Source of the DNA: JAFAGO01 sp031987605
GTDB lineage: Bacteria > Bacteroidota > Bacteroidia > Flavobacteriales > Weeksellaceae
Length of the DNA: 64,000 bases
Assembly (NCBI GenBank): GCA_031987605.1
Contig: DALZZF010000003.1
Span: 277,460 to 341,459, forward strand
Direction of reading: 5' to 3'
Every line of letters starts with the position of its first letter. The first letter of the stretch is position 1. Below are positions 1 to 7,262 of the stretch, piece after piece. The notes below the pieces were generated by a model. The model searched no databases. It worked only from the letters and a program-made list of their open reading frames with translations, and had not been told where the DNA came from. Both the position numbers and the translations under genes were made by a program.

Positions 1-1
1 G

Positions 2-115
2 ATTCAAGAGGAAGAACGAAAGAAAAAAGAAGCCGAAGAAAAAATCAAGAAAGAAACGGAAGAAAAAACGGACGTTTCAAAAACACAGAATGAAAAAACA
101 GACAAAAAAGACTAA
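2..115 (+). CDS. 3' end of an unidentified CDS
   Basis: The window opens inside a rightward gene. Reading from base 2, 37 codons run to a TAA at 113-115. The visible tail is almost entirely Glu and Lys (many EEK/KKE runs) and ends in KTDKKD, so it is a disordered or coiled-coil charged C-terminus. No domain is visible, so no function is offered. A strong hairpin with a T-run follows 23 bp after the stop, supporting this as a real gene end. Confidence 0.7.
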   Translation: MQEEERKKKEAEEKIKKETEEKTDVSKTQNEKTDKKD

Positions 116-138
116 CTTAATACTGAACGTATAATAGC

Positions 139-173
139 AATCCACTGAAATTTTCAGTGGATTTTATTTTTTT
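139..173 (+). terminator. Intrinsic terminator after the partial CDS
   Basis: A 12-bp near-perfect stem (AATCCACTGAAA pairing with TTTCAGTGGATT) is followed by a T-rich run. It ends the rightward gene that enters the window. Confidence 0.8.
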
Positions 174-229
174 GAGATCATATGATGATTTCATCTCTTA
201 AAAAATCTGAGAACCTCTTAAACACAAAG

Positions 230-286
230 TTTGTCATTTCCAAGAAATCTAAACTCTGTTTGTCTAGATGCTTACAGCATGACAAA
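230..286. repeat. Eroded dispersed repeat with terminal inverted ends
   Basis: The segment begins TTTGTCAT and ends ATGACAAA (8-bp inverted ends), with an internal AGAAATCT...TAGATGCTT pattern. From memory this resembles a short dispersed repeat common in Flavobacteriia, here shortened in the middle. It lies in the gene-free stretch 174-486 between two convergent genes, which otherwise holds only the repeat at 364-456. Confidence 0.5.
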
Positions 287-363
287 AGTGGCGCATGCAT
301 TTTTATTGTATTGAAAACAACAGCATAGAATAAAAAACGACGTATGTATTTTCCGTATTGTCT

Positions 364-456
364 CCTCTCCCCCAACCCCTTTGCCTCATTCTTTTACTTT
401 TTTTTAGGAATCGGCGAATCCTGTGGATTTCCAAAGGAGAGGGGAACTGAAACCGC
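364..456. repeat. GGAGAGG hairpin repeat, copy 1 (interrupted)
   Basis: The left part (CCTCTCCCCCAACCCC) and right part (CCAAAGGAGAGGGG...CTGAAACCGC) match the intact copy at 23190-23234, but about 48 bp of unrelated T-rich sequence (roughly 381-429) separates them. The flanks also resemble that copy: both have an AAACGAC...CGTAT stretch upstream. Short reading frames across it are not convincing genes. Confidence 0.7.
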
Positions 457-486
457 ATATACTTATTTCGTTTATTATATCATTTT

Positions 487-2001
487 TTACTGGTTCATTT
501 CCAAAAGAGGTTCAATATATTCTCTTGTGTTGGATAATCTTGGGACTTTATTCTGACCGCCTAATTTCCCTCTGGCGTTCATCCAGTTATAAAAAAGATT
601 GGGTTTTGCCATGTGCAAAATGGGTTTTCGCAATGTCATATCATTATAACGCTTCGCTTCGTAATCGGAGTTAACTGCTTTAAGTTGGGAATCAAAAATA
701 TTTTGAAATTTTGCCCAATCATCTGGTTTTTTACTGAATTCGATCACCCATTCATGTGCGCCTTTTTCTCCTTTTACCATAAAAACCGGAGCACCGGTAT
801 AATCGGAAACGGAAGATGATGTTTCTTTACAGGCTGTTTCCAATGCGGATTCCACATTATCAATCATCAGTTCTTCTCCAAAAGCATTGATATAGTGTTT
901 TGTTCTTCCTGTAATTTTTATTCTAAACGGATTTAATGACGTAAACTGAATGGTATCGCCAATCATGTACCGCCAAAGTCCTCCGTTTGTGGTAATCACC
1001 ATTGCATAATTTTTGCCGGTTTCCACATTTTCAATATTGACAGTTTTGGGATGATCGCGATGAATTTCCTCCATAGGAATGAATTCGTAAAAAATACCGT
1101 AATCCAGCATCAGAAGCATTTCATCTTTTCCACTTTGATCCTGAATCCCGAAAAACCCTTCGGAAGCATTGTAAATTTCGTAGTAATTAATGTCTTTCCC
1201 AATCAGTTCACGGTATTGATCGCGATAAGGCTTAAAACTGATGCCTCCATGAAAAAACACTTCCAGTTGTGGCCAAAGTTCTGCAATATTCCCTTTCCCG
1301 GTTTCCTTCAAAACGCGCTGCAGCAAAACCATCATCCAACTTGGTACGCCTGTTAAACTGCCCACTTCTTCATTTCTTACTTCCGCAACAATGGCTTTCA
1401 TTTTGCTTTCCCATTCCGACATCAGCGAGGTTTTCTTGCTTGGTGTTGTGGTAATTTCCACCCAAAACGGAAGATTATCAATCAGGATTGCAGAAAGATC
1501 GCCAAACTTGGTATTGAAGTCTTCATAGATTTCTGCACTTCCTCCCAATCTCAGATTTTTATTGGAAAAAAGCTGATTATCTGGATGGTTGTTTGCATAA
1601 ATGGAGACCAGATCCTTCCCTGCTTTAAAATGGCAGAGCTCCAGACTTTCTTCGGTTATGGGAATAAATTTACTTTTCGCATTGGTTGTTCCGGAAGATT
1701 TTGCAAAATTTCTGATTTGTCCCGGCCAGAAAATATCCCGTTCTCCTTTTCGGGCTTTTTCGATATAAGGTTCAAAATCTTCATAACTTACAATAGGAAC
1801 TTTACTTTTGAAATCCTCATAATTCGAGATACTGCTGAATCCGTATTTTCTGCCGTATTCGGTATCTTCTGCGTGAAAGAGCTGAGAGAAAAGAATCCCT
1901 TTTTGAGTTTCAACAGGATGGTTCATGAAATTCTCAATCTGATCCATCCGTTGCCGGATAAACCAGTTCACCACCGTATTGAATAACGCTTTGGTTGCCA
2001 T
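487..2001 (-). CDS. GH3 family protein (acyl-adenylating amido-synthetase fold)
   Basis: The 504-aa protein matches the GH3 (auxin-responsive promoter) superfamily of acyl-acid amido synthetases, which adenylate a carboxylate and couple it to an amine. Visible family signatures are the N-terminal P-loop-like FAKSSGTTNAKSKFIP at about residues 98-113, the central YNASEGFFG, and ITGRTKHYINAFGEELM in the C-terminal half. There is no signal peptide, so it should be cytosolic. Length is slightly shorter than plant enzymes (about 600 aa). The ATG at 2001 lies just after a TATATTTG promoter-like element. Bacterial GH3 substrates are mostly unknown and none is inferred. It is a single gene with no obvious operon partner. 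Confidence 0.85.
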   Translation of the reverse strand: MATKALFNTVVNWFIRQRMDQIENFMNHPVETQKGILFSQLFHAEDTEYGRKYGFSSISNYEDFKSKVPIVSYEDFEPYIEKARKGERDIFWPGQIRNFAKSSGTTNAKSKFIPITEESLELCHFKAGKDLVSIYANNHPDNQLFSNKNLRLGGSAEIYEDFNTKFGDLSAILIDNLPFWVEITTTPSKKTSLMSEWESKMKAIVAEVRNEEVGSLTGVPSWMMVLLQRVLKETGKGNIAELWPQLEVFFHGGISFKPYRDQYRELIGKDINYYEIYNASEGFFGIQDQSGKDEMLLMLDYGIFYEFIPMEEIHRDHPKTVNIENVETGKNYAMVITTNGGLWRYMIGDTIQFTSLNPFRIKITGRTKHYINAFGEELMIDNVESALETACKETSSSVSDYTGAPVFMVKGEKGAHEWVIEFSKKPDDWAKFQNIFDSQLKAVNSDYEAKRYNDMTLRKPILHMAKPNLFYNWMNARGKLGGQNKVPRLSNTREYIEPLLEMNQ

Positions 2002-2005
2002 AAAG

Positions 2006-2013
2006 CAAATATA
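2006..2013 (-). promoter_or_regulatory. Putative -7 element for the GH3 gene
   Basis: On the minus strand this reads TATATTTG, matching the Bacteroidota -7 consensus TANNTTTG, with a TTG 19 bp upstream as a possible -33. It lies only 4 bp before the ATG, so the transcript would be leaderless or nearly so. Confidence 0.5.
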
Positions 2014-2063
2014 CTAAATCTCCATATGCCTGCAATAAAAAGTATGGGCGAAAATCTGGAAAT

Positions 2064-2092
2064 AAAAAAGGCCATCTAAAAGACAGCCTTAT
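2064..2092 (-). terminator. Intrinsic terminator of the T9SS cargo gene
   Basis: On the minus strand an AAGGC/GCCTT stem with an imperfect inner extension (TCT/AGA) is followed by six T residues, 20 bp after the stop at 2114. Confidence 0.7.
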
Positions 2093-2113
2093 GATATTGA
2101 ATATTGTAAATTA

Positions 2114-3097
2114 TTATTTAACAATAATCTTTTTGCTAAGTTTAGTGTGTTCTCCTGTTACATTTACAACATAAGTTCCAGGTGTAAGTTTAGATGCATT
2201 TACTTGAACTGAAGTTGCATTTGGAGCCAATTTCAATACTTGCTGACCTGCAAGACTGTATACTTCTACACTTGAAATTTTTGATTTTCCGGAAATATTA
2301 AACACCTGATTGTCAACAACCGTAGGATATACAGAGAAAGAATTAGCAGTAGCATCTTGTACGGCAGCAAATTCTCCTTCCGCATAAATAAAATCATCAA
2401 AATACCATTCACAAGCGTCATTTGTACTTGTTGATCCGTTAATGAATAAACTTCCTGTAGGGAATTTCCAGATATCAGCACCACCAACTGCCAATGCAGG
2501 AGAAGTATATTCCGTTGAAAAGATTACAGTATCGTTTATATATAATGAAACAAGGGCATTATCCAAGTCAAAAACCACTTTGTACGTTGCCCATTCTCCA
2601 ATTGGATATGTAATTGGTGGTGTTAAAGATACAGATTCTTCATCAAAATAAAGCGTACAATACATTTTGTTATCATAATTATTAGTATTGGTACCACCCA
2701 TTACGGTATTGGTGTTAAAGTTCATTTTAAATGGCATTGGATCACTCGCATAAGTTGCAGGCGTCGAAGTGTCTTCCATAAATGCTAACCACGCAGATTT
2801 GTTTGCAGGGATGTACATTTTCCACTGATAAGTATGCACTCCAATAAATGCACTTGGAACTTTCAAAATAACATCCTGATTATCTGTATTTATTGCTCCT
2901 GATTTTGTACCAGAAGATGCATAAGCTGTAGAAATAATTAAATTTTCTGCACCGGATGCACCAGACCAGTTACTCCAACGTGAATCAAAATAAGATCCCG
3001 CAGGATAACTTTCAAAATCATCATTAAATACTACTTGGGCATTCACCGAAGTTGCACCTAATACCAGTCCAAGGGCTAAAAGATAAAATTTTCTCAT
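2114..3097 (-). CDS. T9SS-secreted protein with C-terminal sorting domain
   Basis: The 327-aa secreted protein has a signal peptide (MRKFYLLALGLVLGATSVNAQ, cleavage near residue 21), a beta-rich body with an early FNDDFESYPAGS stretch and Trp-rich segments typical of jelly-roll or carbohydrate-binding-like domains, and a type A T9SS sorting domain from about residue 250 (SVYPTVVDNQVFN, then VEVYSLAGQQVLK and a final LSKKIIVK). T9SS cargo is exported by Sec, crosses the outer membrane by the T9SS, and is anchored or released. The ligand is unknown. The gene stands alone with its own terminator; no catalytic motif is visible. Confidence 0.8.
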   Translation of the reverse strand: MRKFYLLALGLVLGATSVNAQVVFNDDFESYPAGSYFDSRWSNWSGASGAENLIISTAYASSGTKSGAINTDNQDVILKVPSAFIGVHTYQWKMYIPANKSAWLAFMEDTSTPATYASDPMPFKMNFNTNTVMGGTNTNNYDNKMYCTLYFDEESVSLTPPITYPIGEWATYKVVFDLDNALVSLYINDTVIFSTEYTSPALAVGGADIWKFPTGSLFINGSTSTNDACEWYFDDFIYAEGEFAAVQDATANSFSVYPTVVDNQVFNISGKSKISSVEVYSLAGQQVLKLAPNATSVQVNASKLTPGTYVVNVTGEHTKLSKKIIVK

Positions 3098-3215
3098 AAT
3101 AATTAAGTTTAAAGTTTTAAAATATCGACCAAATTATAATTTATTTTTCAAATAAAGAAAAAAAATAGTGTTAAATCTCAAAAAAAAATTCAAATAAGCA
3201 TATTATTTCCGAATC

Positions 3216-3671
3216 TTATCTATGATTTCGAAACATCTCCGTATGGGGAAGATTATCCTCCAAATATTTTTTTTCGGTCTCCTGAAAGCCGAATTCTTTA
3301 TAGAAAGGAATTAAATAATCCTGTGCAGAAATCCTTATTTCAGGGGACTTAAACCGGTTTTCAACAATTTGTACGGCATAATGAATCATTTGTCTACCAA
3401 CTCCTTTTCCCCTTCCGTTGGTGGTGGTTAAAACTCTTCCGATTGAACTTTCCGAATATTTAATCCCTTTTGGAAATATTCTGCAATAGGCAAGAACTTC
3501 ATTCTTATTTTCTGCCCAAAGATGTATGGCTTTTTGATCCAGATTGTCCATATCCGGATAGGGACATTTTTGCTCCACTACAAAAACATCGCAACGTGCC
3601 TTTAATATCTGGTAAAGCTCATCGGTTGTAATTTCAGAAAACAATTTGGCTTTCCAAAGAAGATCAGTCAT
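3216..3671 (-). CDS. ElaA-type GNAT N-acetyltransferase
   Basis: The 151-aa protein has the GNAT fold. The ElaA-like start (LWKAKLFSEITTDELYQIL...RCDVFVVEQKCPY) is followed by the acetyl-CoA loop motif RGKGVGRQMI at about residues 87-96 and the late YKEFGFQ motif. It transfers an acetyl group from acetyl-CoA to an unknown amine. The start overlaps the end of engB by 8 bp, so the two are co-transcribed and probably translationally coupled. Confidence 0.85.
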   Translation of the reverse strand: MTDLLWKAKLFSEITTDELYQILKARCDVFVVEQKCPYPDMDNLDQKAIHLWAENKNEVLAYCRIFPKGIKYSESSIGRVLTTTNGRGKGVGRQMIHYAVQIVENRFKSPEIRISAQDYLIPFYKEFGFQETEKKYLEDNLPHTEMFRNHR

Positions 3672-4290
3672 TAAAAGTAACTTTATTTTTCGCTAAAAGC
3701 TGGTTGGTATTTTCTATAAAATGAAGAATTTCTTCCGTTCCTTCTTTTTTTTCAGCAGAAGTAATATACAAATCCGGAAGCTCTTCCCATATTTCCAACA
3801 ATTGTTTTTGATATTCCTCAATATTTTTTTTCACAGCATTCGGCTTCAGTTTATCAGCCTTGGTGAAGACAACGGAAAAAGGAATTCCACTTTCTCCACA
3901 CCATTGCATAAATTCGAGATCTATTTTTTGTGGCGTATGCCTTGAATCTACCAAAACGAAAAGATTGACCAAATTCTTACGGTTCAGGATATAATTGATA
4001 ATCAGTTTCTCAAAATCTTTCCGCTGTACTTTGGATACTTTTGCGTAACCATATCCCGGCAAATCTGTAAGATACCATTCATCATTCACGATAAAATGAT
4101 TAATCAGTTGGGTTTTTCCAGGCGTTTGAGAAGTTTTAGCCAGATCCTTTCGGTTCATCATAGCATTAATCAAAGAGGATTTGCCTACATTTGATCTTCC
4201 TATAAATGCATACTCCGGAAGATTGGGCTCCGGACATTCCTGCCATTTCTGACTGCTTTTTATAAATTCTGCGGATTTTATAATCATCAT
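3664..4290 (-). CDS. engB: Ribosome-biogenesis GTP-binding protein EngB/YsxC
   Basis: The 208-aa TRAFAC-class GTPase shows G1 GRSNVGKS (residues 31-38), a switch I region with TPGKTQ, G3 DLPGYG, and G4 TKAD. EngB acts in assembly of the large ribosomal subunit in the cytosol. The length fits the family (about 195-210 aa). The start is one of two adjacent Met codons. It is followed by elaA with an 8-bp overlap, and separated from the upstream hydrolase gene by a terminator, so engB-elaA form their own unit. Confidence 0.95.
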   Translation of the reverse strand: MMIIKSAEFIKSSQKWQECPEPNLPEYAFIGRSNVGKSSLINAMMNRKDLAKTSQTPGKTQLINHFIVNDEWYLTDLPGYGYAKVSKVQRKDFEKLIINYILNRKNLVNLFVLVDSRHTPQKIDLEFMQWCGESGIPFSVVFTKADKLKPNAVKKNIEEYQKQLLEIWEELPDLYITSAEKKEGTEEILHFIENTNQLLAKNKVTFND

Positions 4291-4300
4291 ATCTTTTAGA

Positions 4301-4330
4301 AAAAAAAGCCATTAAGAAAAACTTAATGGC
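4301..4330 (-). terminator. Intrinsic terminator after the alpha/beta hydrolase gene
   Basis: On the minus strand GCCATTAAG pairs with CTTAATGGC around a 5-nt loop, followed by a T-run. It lies directly after the hydrolase stop and before engB. Confidence 0.85.
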
Positions 4331-4336
4331 GGATTA

Positions 4337-5098
4337 TTATGCTTTATTTTTCAACCAGTTGTACAAAATCTCGTTAAACTCATTGGGCTTTTCCATCATC
4401 GCAGCGTGACCACATTTGTCTATCCAGTGAAGTTCCGAATTGGGAATGAGCCGGTGCATTTCCACCGCAACTTCAGGAGGCGTTACATTGTCCTGTTTTC
4501 CCCAAATAATGCAGGTTGGCGTTTGAATTTTATGCAATTCATTCTCCATATTATGTTTAATCGCACTTCTTGCCAGCATTACCGTTTTTATTCCTTTGCT
4601 TCGGTCATTCACCACAGAGAAGACTTCATTCACCAGTTCTTCTGTGGCAACTGCCGGATCGTAAAATACTTCTTCCGCTTTTTTCTGAATATAACTTCTG
4701 TCGTTTTTCCGTGGAAAACTATCTCCAAAAGTTCTTTCATACAGCCCTGAACTTCCTGTAAGCACCAAATCTTTTACCAGATCCGGACGCGAAAGCGTAA
4801 GAATAAGCCCTACATGTCCGCCCATTGAATTTCCAACTACAATTGCCGGCTCACCAATTTCCTCTTCAATAAACTTTGCCACAAATTTTGCCAGACTGGT
4901 CAAATTCGTATTCAGAATGGGTAAATCATAAATCGGCAAATCCGGAAAATATACCCTATATCCTCTCTGCGAAAAAAAATCAATAAGGATGGTAAAATTG
5001 CTTAATCCACCCATCAATCCCTGTAAAAGAATGATTGGCTGGCCTTCACCTTCCTCAATAAAAGTAAATTTTTTCTCTTTTTTCTTTTTAAAAATCAT
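4337..5098 (-). CDS. Alpha/beta-fold hydrolase
   Basis: The 253-aa serine hydrolase has the order expected for the fold: an oxyanion-region segment LLQGLMGG, the nucleophile elbow GNSMGG at about residues 90-95, an acidic residue in IIWGKQDNVTPP, and a catalytic His in DKCGHAAMMEKP. There is no signal peptide. The ATG at 5098 is preferred over a TTG nine bases upstream. A TAATTTTG -7 element lies about 20 bp upstream (5121-5128). The substrate cannot be told; similar proteins include C-C bond hydrolases and esterases. It is divergent from the dcw cluster across about 300 bp. Confidence 0.85.
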   Translation of the reverse strand: MIFKKKKEKKFTFIEEGEGQPIILLQGLMGGLSNFTILIDFFSQRGYRVYFPDLPIYDLPILNTNLTSLAKFVAKFIEEEIGEPAIVVGNSMGGHVGLILTLSRPDLVKDLVLTGSSGLYERTFGDSFPRKNDRSYIQKKAEEVFYDPAVATEELVNEVFSVVNDRSKGIKTVMLARSAIKHNMENELHKIQTPTCIIWGKQDNVTPPEVAVEMHRLIPNSELHWIDKCGHAAMMEKPNEFNEILYNWLKNKA

Positions 5099-5328
5099 AT
5101 TCGACAAGTGTCCTGAAATGCAAAATTACAAAATCCACCAAAATGATAGGCTAATAATTTTTGCGATTTAATAGTGGGGAAAATTACAAAAAGTATTTTT
5201 TATAACACAGCACATCATCATCTTTTCACATATTTCGATTTTAAACGATAAATAAGTAAAAAATCAACAGGATTAAAATTTAATTTAAAACATATTCAAT
5301 CAACAACTTAGGCTATACAAAACAAAAA

Positions 5329-5337
5329 TTATCCACA
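5329..5337 (+). promoter_or_regulatory. Consensus DnaA box upstream of mraZ
   Basis: TTATCCACA is an exact match to the classical DnaA box, 13 bp before the MraZ-like boxes. The 5108-5398 intergenic region holds this, the hydrolase promoter and the mraZ control region. A single 9-mer can occur by chance (a second copy lies inside secA), so function is uncertain. Confidence 0.35.
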
Positions 5338-5350
5338 TTAAGGCAAAAAG

Positions 5351-5365
5351 TGGGAGAAAGTGGGA
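5351..5365 (+). promoter_or_regulatory. MraZ operator: two TGGGA boxes on a 10-bp period
   Basis: TGGGA at 5351-5355 and TGGGA at 5361-5365 are separated by exactly 5 nt (GAAAG). This matches the TGGGN direct repeats with 5-nt spacing that MraZ binds upstream of dcw in Escherichia coli, and each unit also reads AAAGTGGGA, like the Mollicutes AAAGTG box. They sit 34-48 bp upstream of the mraZ ATG, over the expected -33 region, so MraZ binding should repress the operon. Confidence 0.7.
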
Positions 5366-5384
5366 AATTTTCCAAATATTTGTA

Positions 5385-5392
5385 TAAATTTG
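5385..5392 (+). promoter_or_regulatory. Putative -7 element of the dcw operon
   Basis: TAAATTTG matches TANNTTTG and lies 6 bp before the mraZ ATG, immediately downstream of the TGGGA boxes. No clear -33 TTTG is visible. The short distance implies a very short or absent leader. Confidence 0.5.
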
Positions 5393-5398
5393 TCCCAA

Positions 5399-5863
5399 AT
5401 GAATTATTTTTTCGAGACATACGAATGCAAAATTGACGACAAAGGTAGAATAAAACTGCCTTCGCCGCTGATGAAGCATTTGGAAAAGATTTCCGAAAAC
5501 GGACTGGTCGTAAAACGCTCCGTTTTTGAAACCTGTCTTGAAGTTTACCCAACAAAACCTTGGGAAAAACTGATGAATAAAGTAAATGGACTCAACCGTT
5601 TTATCAAGAAAAATGCAGATTTCATCCGGAAATTTACCGCCGGGGTAAAAATGGTGGAAGTGGATAACGCAGAAAGAATTCTCATCCCGAAAGATCTCAA
5701 AGTATTTGCCAGACTCAATAAAGAAATCGTGATTTCCGGAGTAGGCGAATTTTTTGAAATCTGGGACAAAGAAGCGTATGAAGCAAATATCTCCACTCAT
5801 TCTGAAGATTTTTCTGCATTGACTGAAGAAGTCATGGGTTCCATTGATTTTAATGAAGAATAA
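5399..5863 (+). CDS. mraZ: Transcriptional regulator MraZ
   Basis: The 154-aa protein has two AbrB-like swapped-hairpin domains. The N-terminal half has TYECKIDDKGRIKLPSPL at about residues 6-23 and the second half has the parallel VEVDNAERILIPKDLK segment; the DxKGR and (D/N)xxxR(I/L)xIP motifs are the DNA-binding signatures of the family. MraZ is the ring-forming repressor of its own dcw operon. The frame is open further upstream to a GTG at 5360, but that codon lies inside the operator, so the ATG at 5399 is chosen. It is the first gene of a rightward cluster running to ftsZ/yqeY. Confidence 0.93.
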   Translation: MNYFFETYECKIDDKGRIKLPSPLMKHLEKISENGLVVKRSVFETCLEVYPTKPWEKLMNKVNGLNRFIKKNADFIRKFTAGVKMVEVDNAERILIPKDLKVFARLNKEIVISGVGEFFEIWDKEAYEANISTHSEDFSALTEEVMGSIDFNEE

Positions 5864-5923
5864 AAAACCGAAGTTTAATTTTTGACAAAAAAAGAAATTT
5901 TAAACCTTCAAAACTCAAAGAAA

Positions 5924-6817
5924 ATGTATCATAATCCCGTATTGCTGCAGAAAAGTGTAGATGATTTGGTCACGAATCCGGACGGGATTTATGTGGATTG
6001 CACATTTGGCGGCGGCGGACATTCCGGAGAAATCCTGAAACGCCTCTCGGAAAAAGGAAAACTTTTCGGTTTCGATCAGGATTTAGACGCTCTTAAAAAT
6101 ACCATTGATGATCCGAGATTCACCTTGGTAAACCAGAATTTCCGTTTTCTTGAAAACTCACTTTTGGTGTACGGAATTTCACAAGTAGACGGCATTTTGG
6201 CGGATTTGGGAGTTTCTTCGCATCAGTTTGATGAAGCTGAACGCGGATTTTCCACCAGAAGCAACGCACCGCTGGACATGAGGATGAATGTGATGCAAAA
6301 TCTGGATGCCGGAAAAATCATCAACGAATATGAAGAAGAACAATTGGCAGATATCTTCTATTATTACGGAGAATTGAGAGAAGCCCGAAAGTTGGCTCGC
6401 CAAATCGTTCATGAAAGGAAAACCAAAAAAATTTCCACCACTGAAGATTTGAAAAAACTGTTCAGTTATATTCCGCCGAATAAGCAGAACAAATTTTTTG
6501 CCCAGCTTTTTCAGGCTATCAGAATTGAAGTAAACGAAGAACTGGAAGTATTGAAAGAAATGTTGGTTCAGGCACATCGGATTTTAAAACCGGGAGGAAG
6601 ACTGGTTGTCATTTCCTATCATTCATTAGAAGACCGATTGGTAAAAAGATTCCTGAAAAACGGAATGTTTGAAGGCGAACCCAAACGCGATATATATGGG
6701 AATTATAAAAAAGCATTTGAGCTTCTTCAAAGCAAAGCCATCATCCCGGATGAAACTGAAATTGAAGAAAATTCAAGAGCAAGAAGCGCAAAAATGAGAA
6801 TTGGGATAAAAGTTTGA
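5924..6817 (+). CDS. rsmH: 16S rRNA (cytosine1402-N4)-methyltransferase RsmH
   Basis: The 297-aa Rossmann-fold methyltransferase (MraW/RsmH) uses S-adenosylmethionine to methylate N4 of C1402 in 16S rRNA. Visible signatures are the start MYHNPVLLQKSV, the SAM-binding VDCTFGGGGHSGEIL at about residues 25-39, ADLGVSSHQFD, and the late VISYHSLEDRLVK followed by ARSAKMRI. The ATG at 5924 begins the conserved YHxPVL motif; an in-frame TTG 42 bp upstream would add a non-conserved tail. It follows mraZ by 60 bp in the usual dcw order. Confidence 0.95.
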   Translation: MYHNPVLLQKSVDDLVTNPDGIYVDCTFGGGGHSGEILKRLSEKGKLFGFDQDLDALKNTIDDPRFTLVNQNFRFLENSLLVYGISQVDGILADLGVSSHQFDEAERGFSTRSNAPLDMRMNVMQNLDAGKIINEYEEEQLADIFYYYGELREARKLARQIVHERKTKKISTTEDLKKLFSYIPPNKQNKFFAQLFQAIRIEVNEELEVLKEMLVQAHRILKPGGRLVVISYHSLEDRLVKRFLKNGMFEGEPKRDIYGNYKKAFELLQSKAIIPDETEIEENSRARSAKMRIGIKV

Positions 6818-6896
6818 GAGGATGTAAAATAGTTTGGAAAAAGAATGAAACCCATTCAAACAAAATCAAATCTTCAAACAAAAATCAAACAAAAAA

Positions 6897-7262
6897 TTGG
6901 CAAAACGCACCACCTATAAACAACAGAAGAAACTCACTTTTATGGACATCATAAAGGGGAACTTTCTGAACCGTGATGAAATTAAAATTCATTACAAATA
7001 CTTTTTACTGTTGTTTGTTTTAATGATGATTATGATTTATAGCAATCATCTGGTGAACAATAAAATAAAACTGGTAAACTCCCTAAAAGAGGAAACCGAA
7101 GAATACAAATCGCGCAACGCCTATGCACAAAGCCGATTGATAAAAGTAAAAATGGAATCCGAACTGGGAAAAGAAATGGTAAAAGATTCATTGCTTCCTC
7201 TGGAAAACCACCCGCATAAACTGCTTATAAAACTCGACAGCACGAATGGTAAAACAAAATGA
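6897..7262 (+). CDS. ftsL: FtsL-like divisome protein
   Basis: The 121-aa bitopic membrane protein has a basic cytosolic N-terminus (AKRTTYKQQKKL), one membrane segment at about residues 38-56 (YFLLLFVLMMIMIYSNHLV) and a periplasmic helix with heptad-like spacing (LVNSLKEETEEYKSRNAYAQ). FtsL forms a coiled-coil complex with FtsB and FtsQ that activates FtsWI. Its sequence is poorly conserved, so the assignment rests on size, topology and position between rsmH and ftsI. It starts with TTG at 6897 to include the basic segment; the first ATG is at 6942. It overlaps ftsI by 17 bp, indicating coupled translation. Confidence 0.85.
   Translation: MAKRTTYKQQKKLTFMDIIKGNFLNRDEIKIHYKYFLLLFVLMMIMIYSNHLVNNKIKLVNSLKEETEEYKSRNAYAQSRLIKVKMESELGKEMVKDSLLPLENHPHKLLIKLDSTNGKTK

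Noticed and set aside
344..674. Open frames across the repeat region near the left end, running into the GH3 gene
   Set aside because: They follow the repeat sequence and the antisense of GH3, with no family likeness or start signals.
5360..5398. GTG start extending mraZ by 13 residues
   Set aside because: The codon lies inside the second TGGGA box and before the -7 element; the extension is not MraZ-like.
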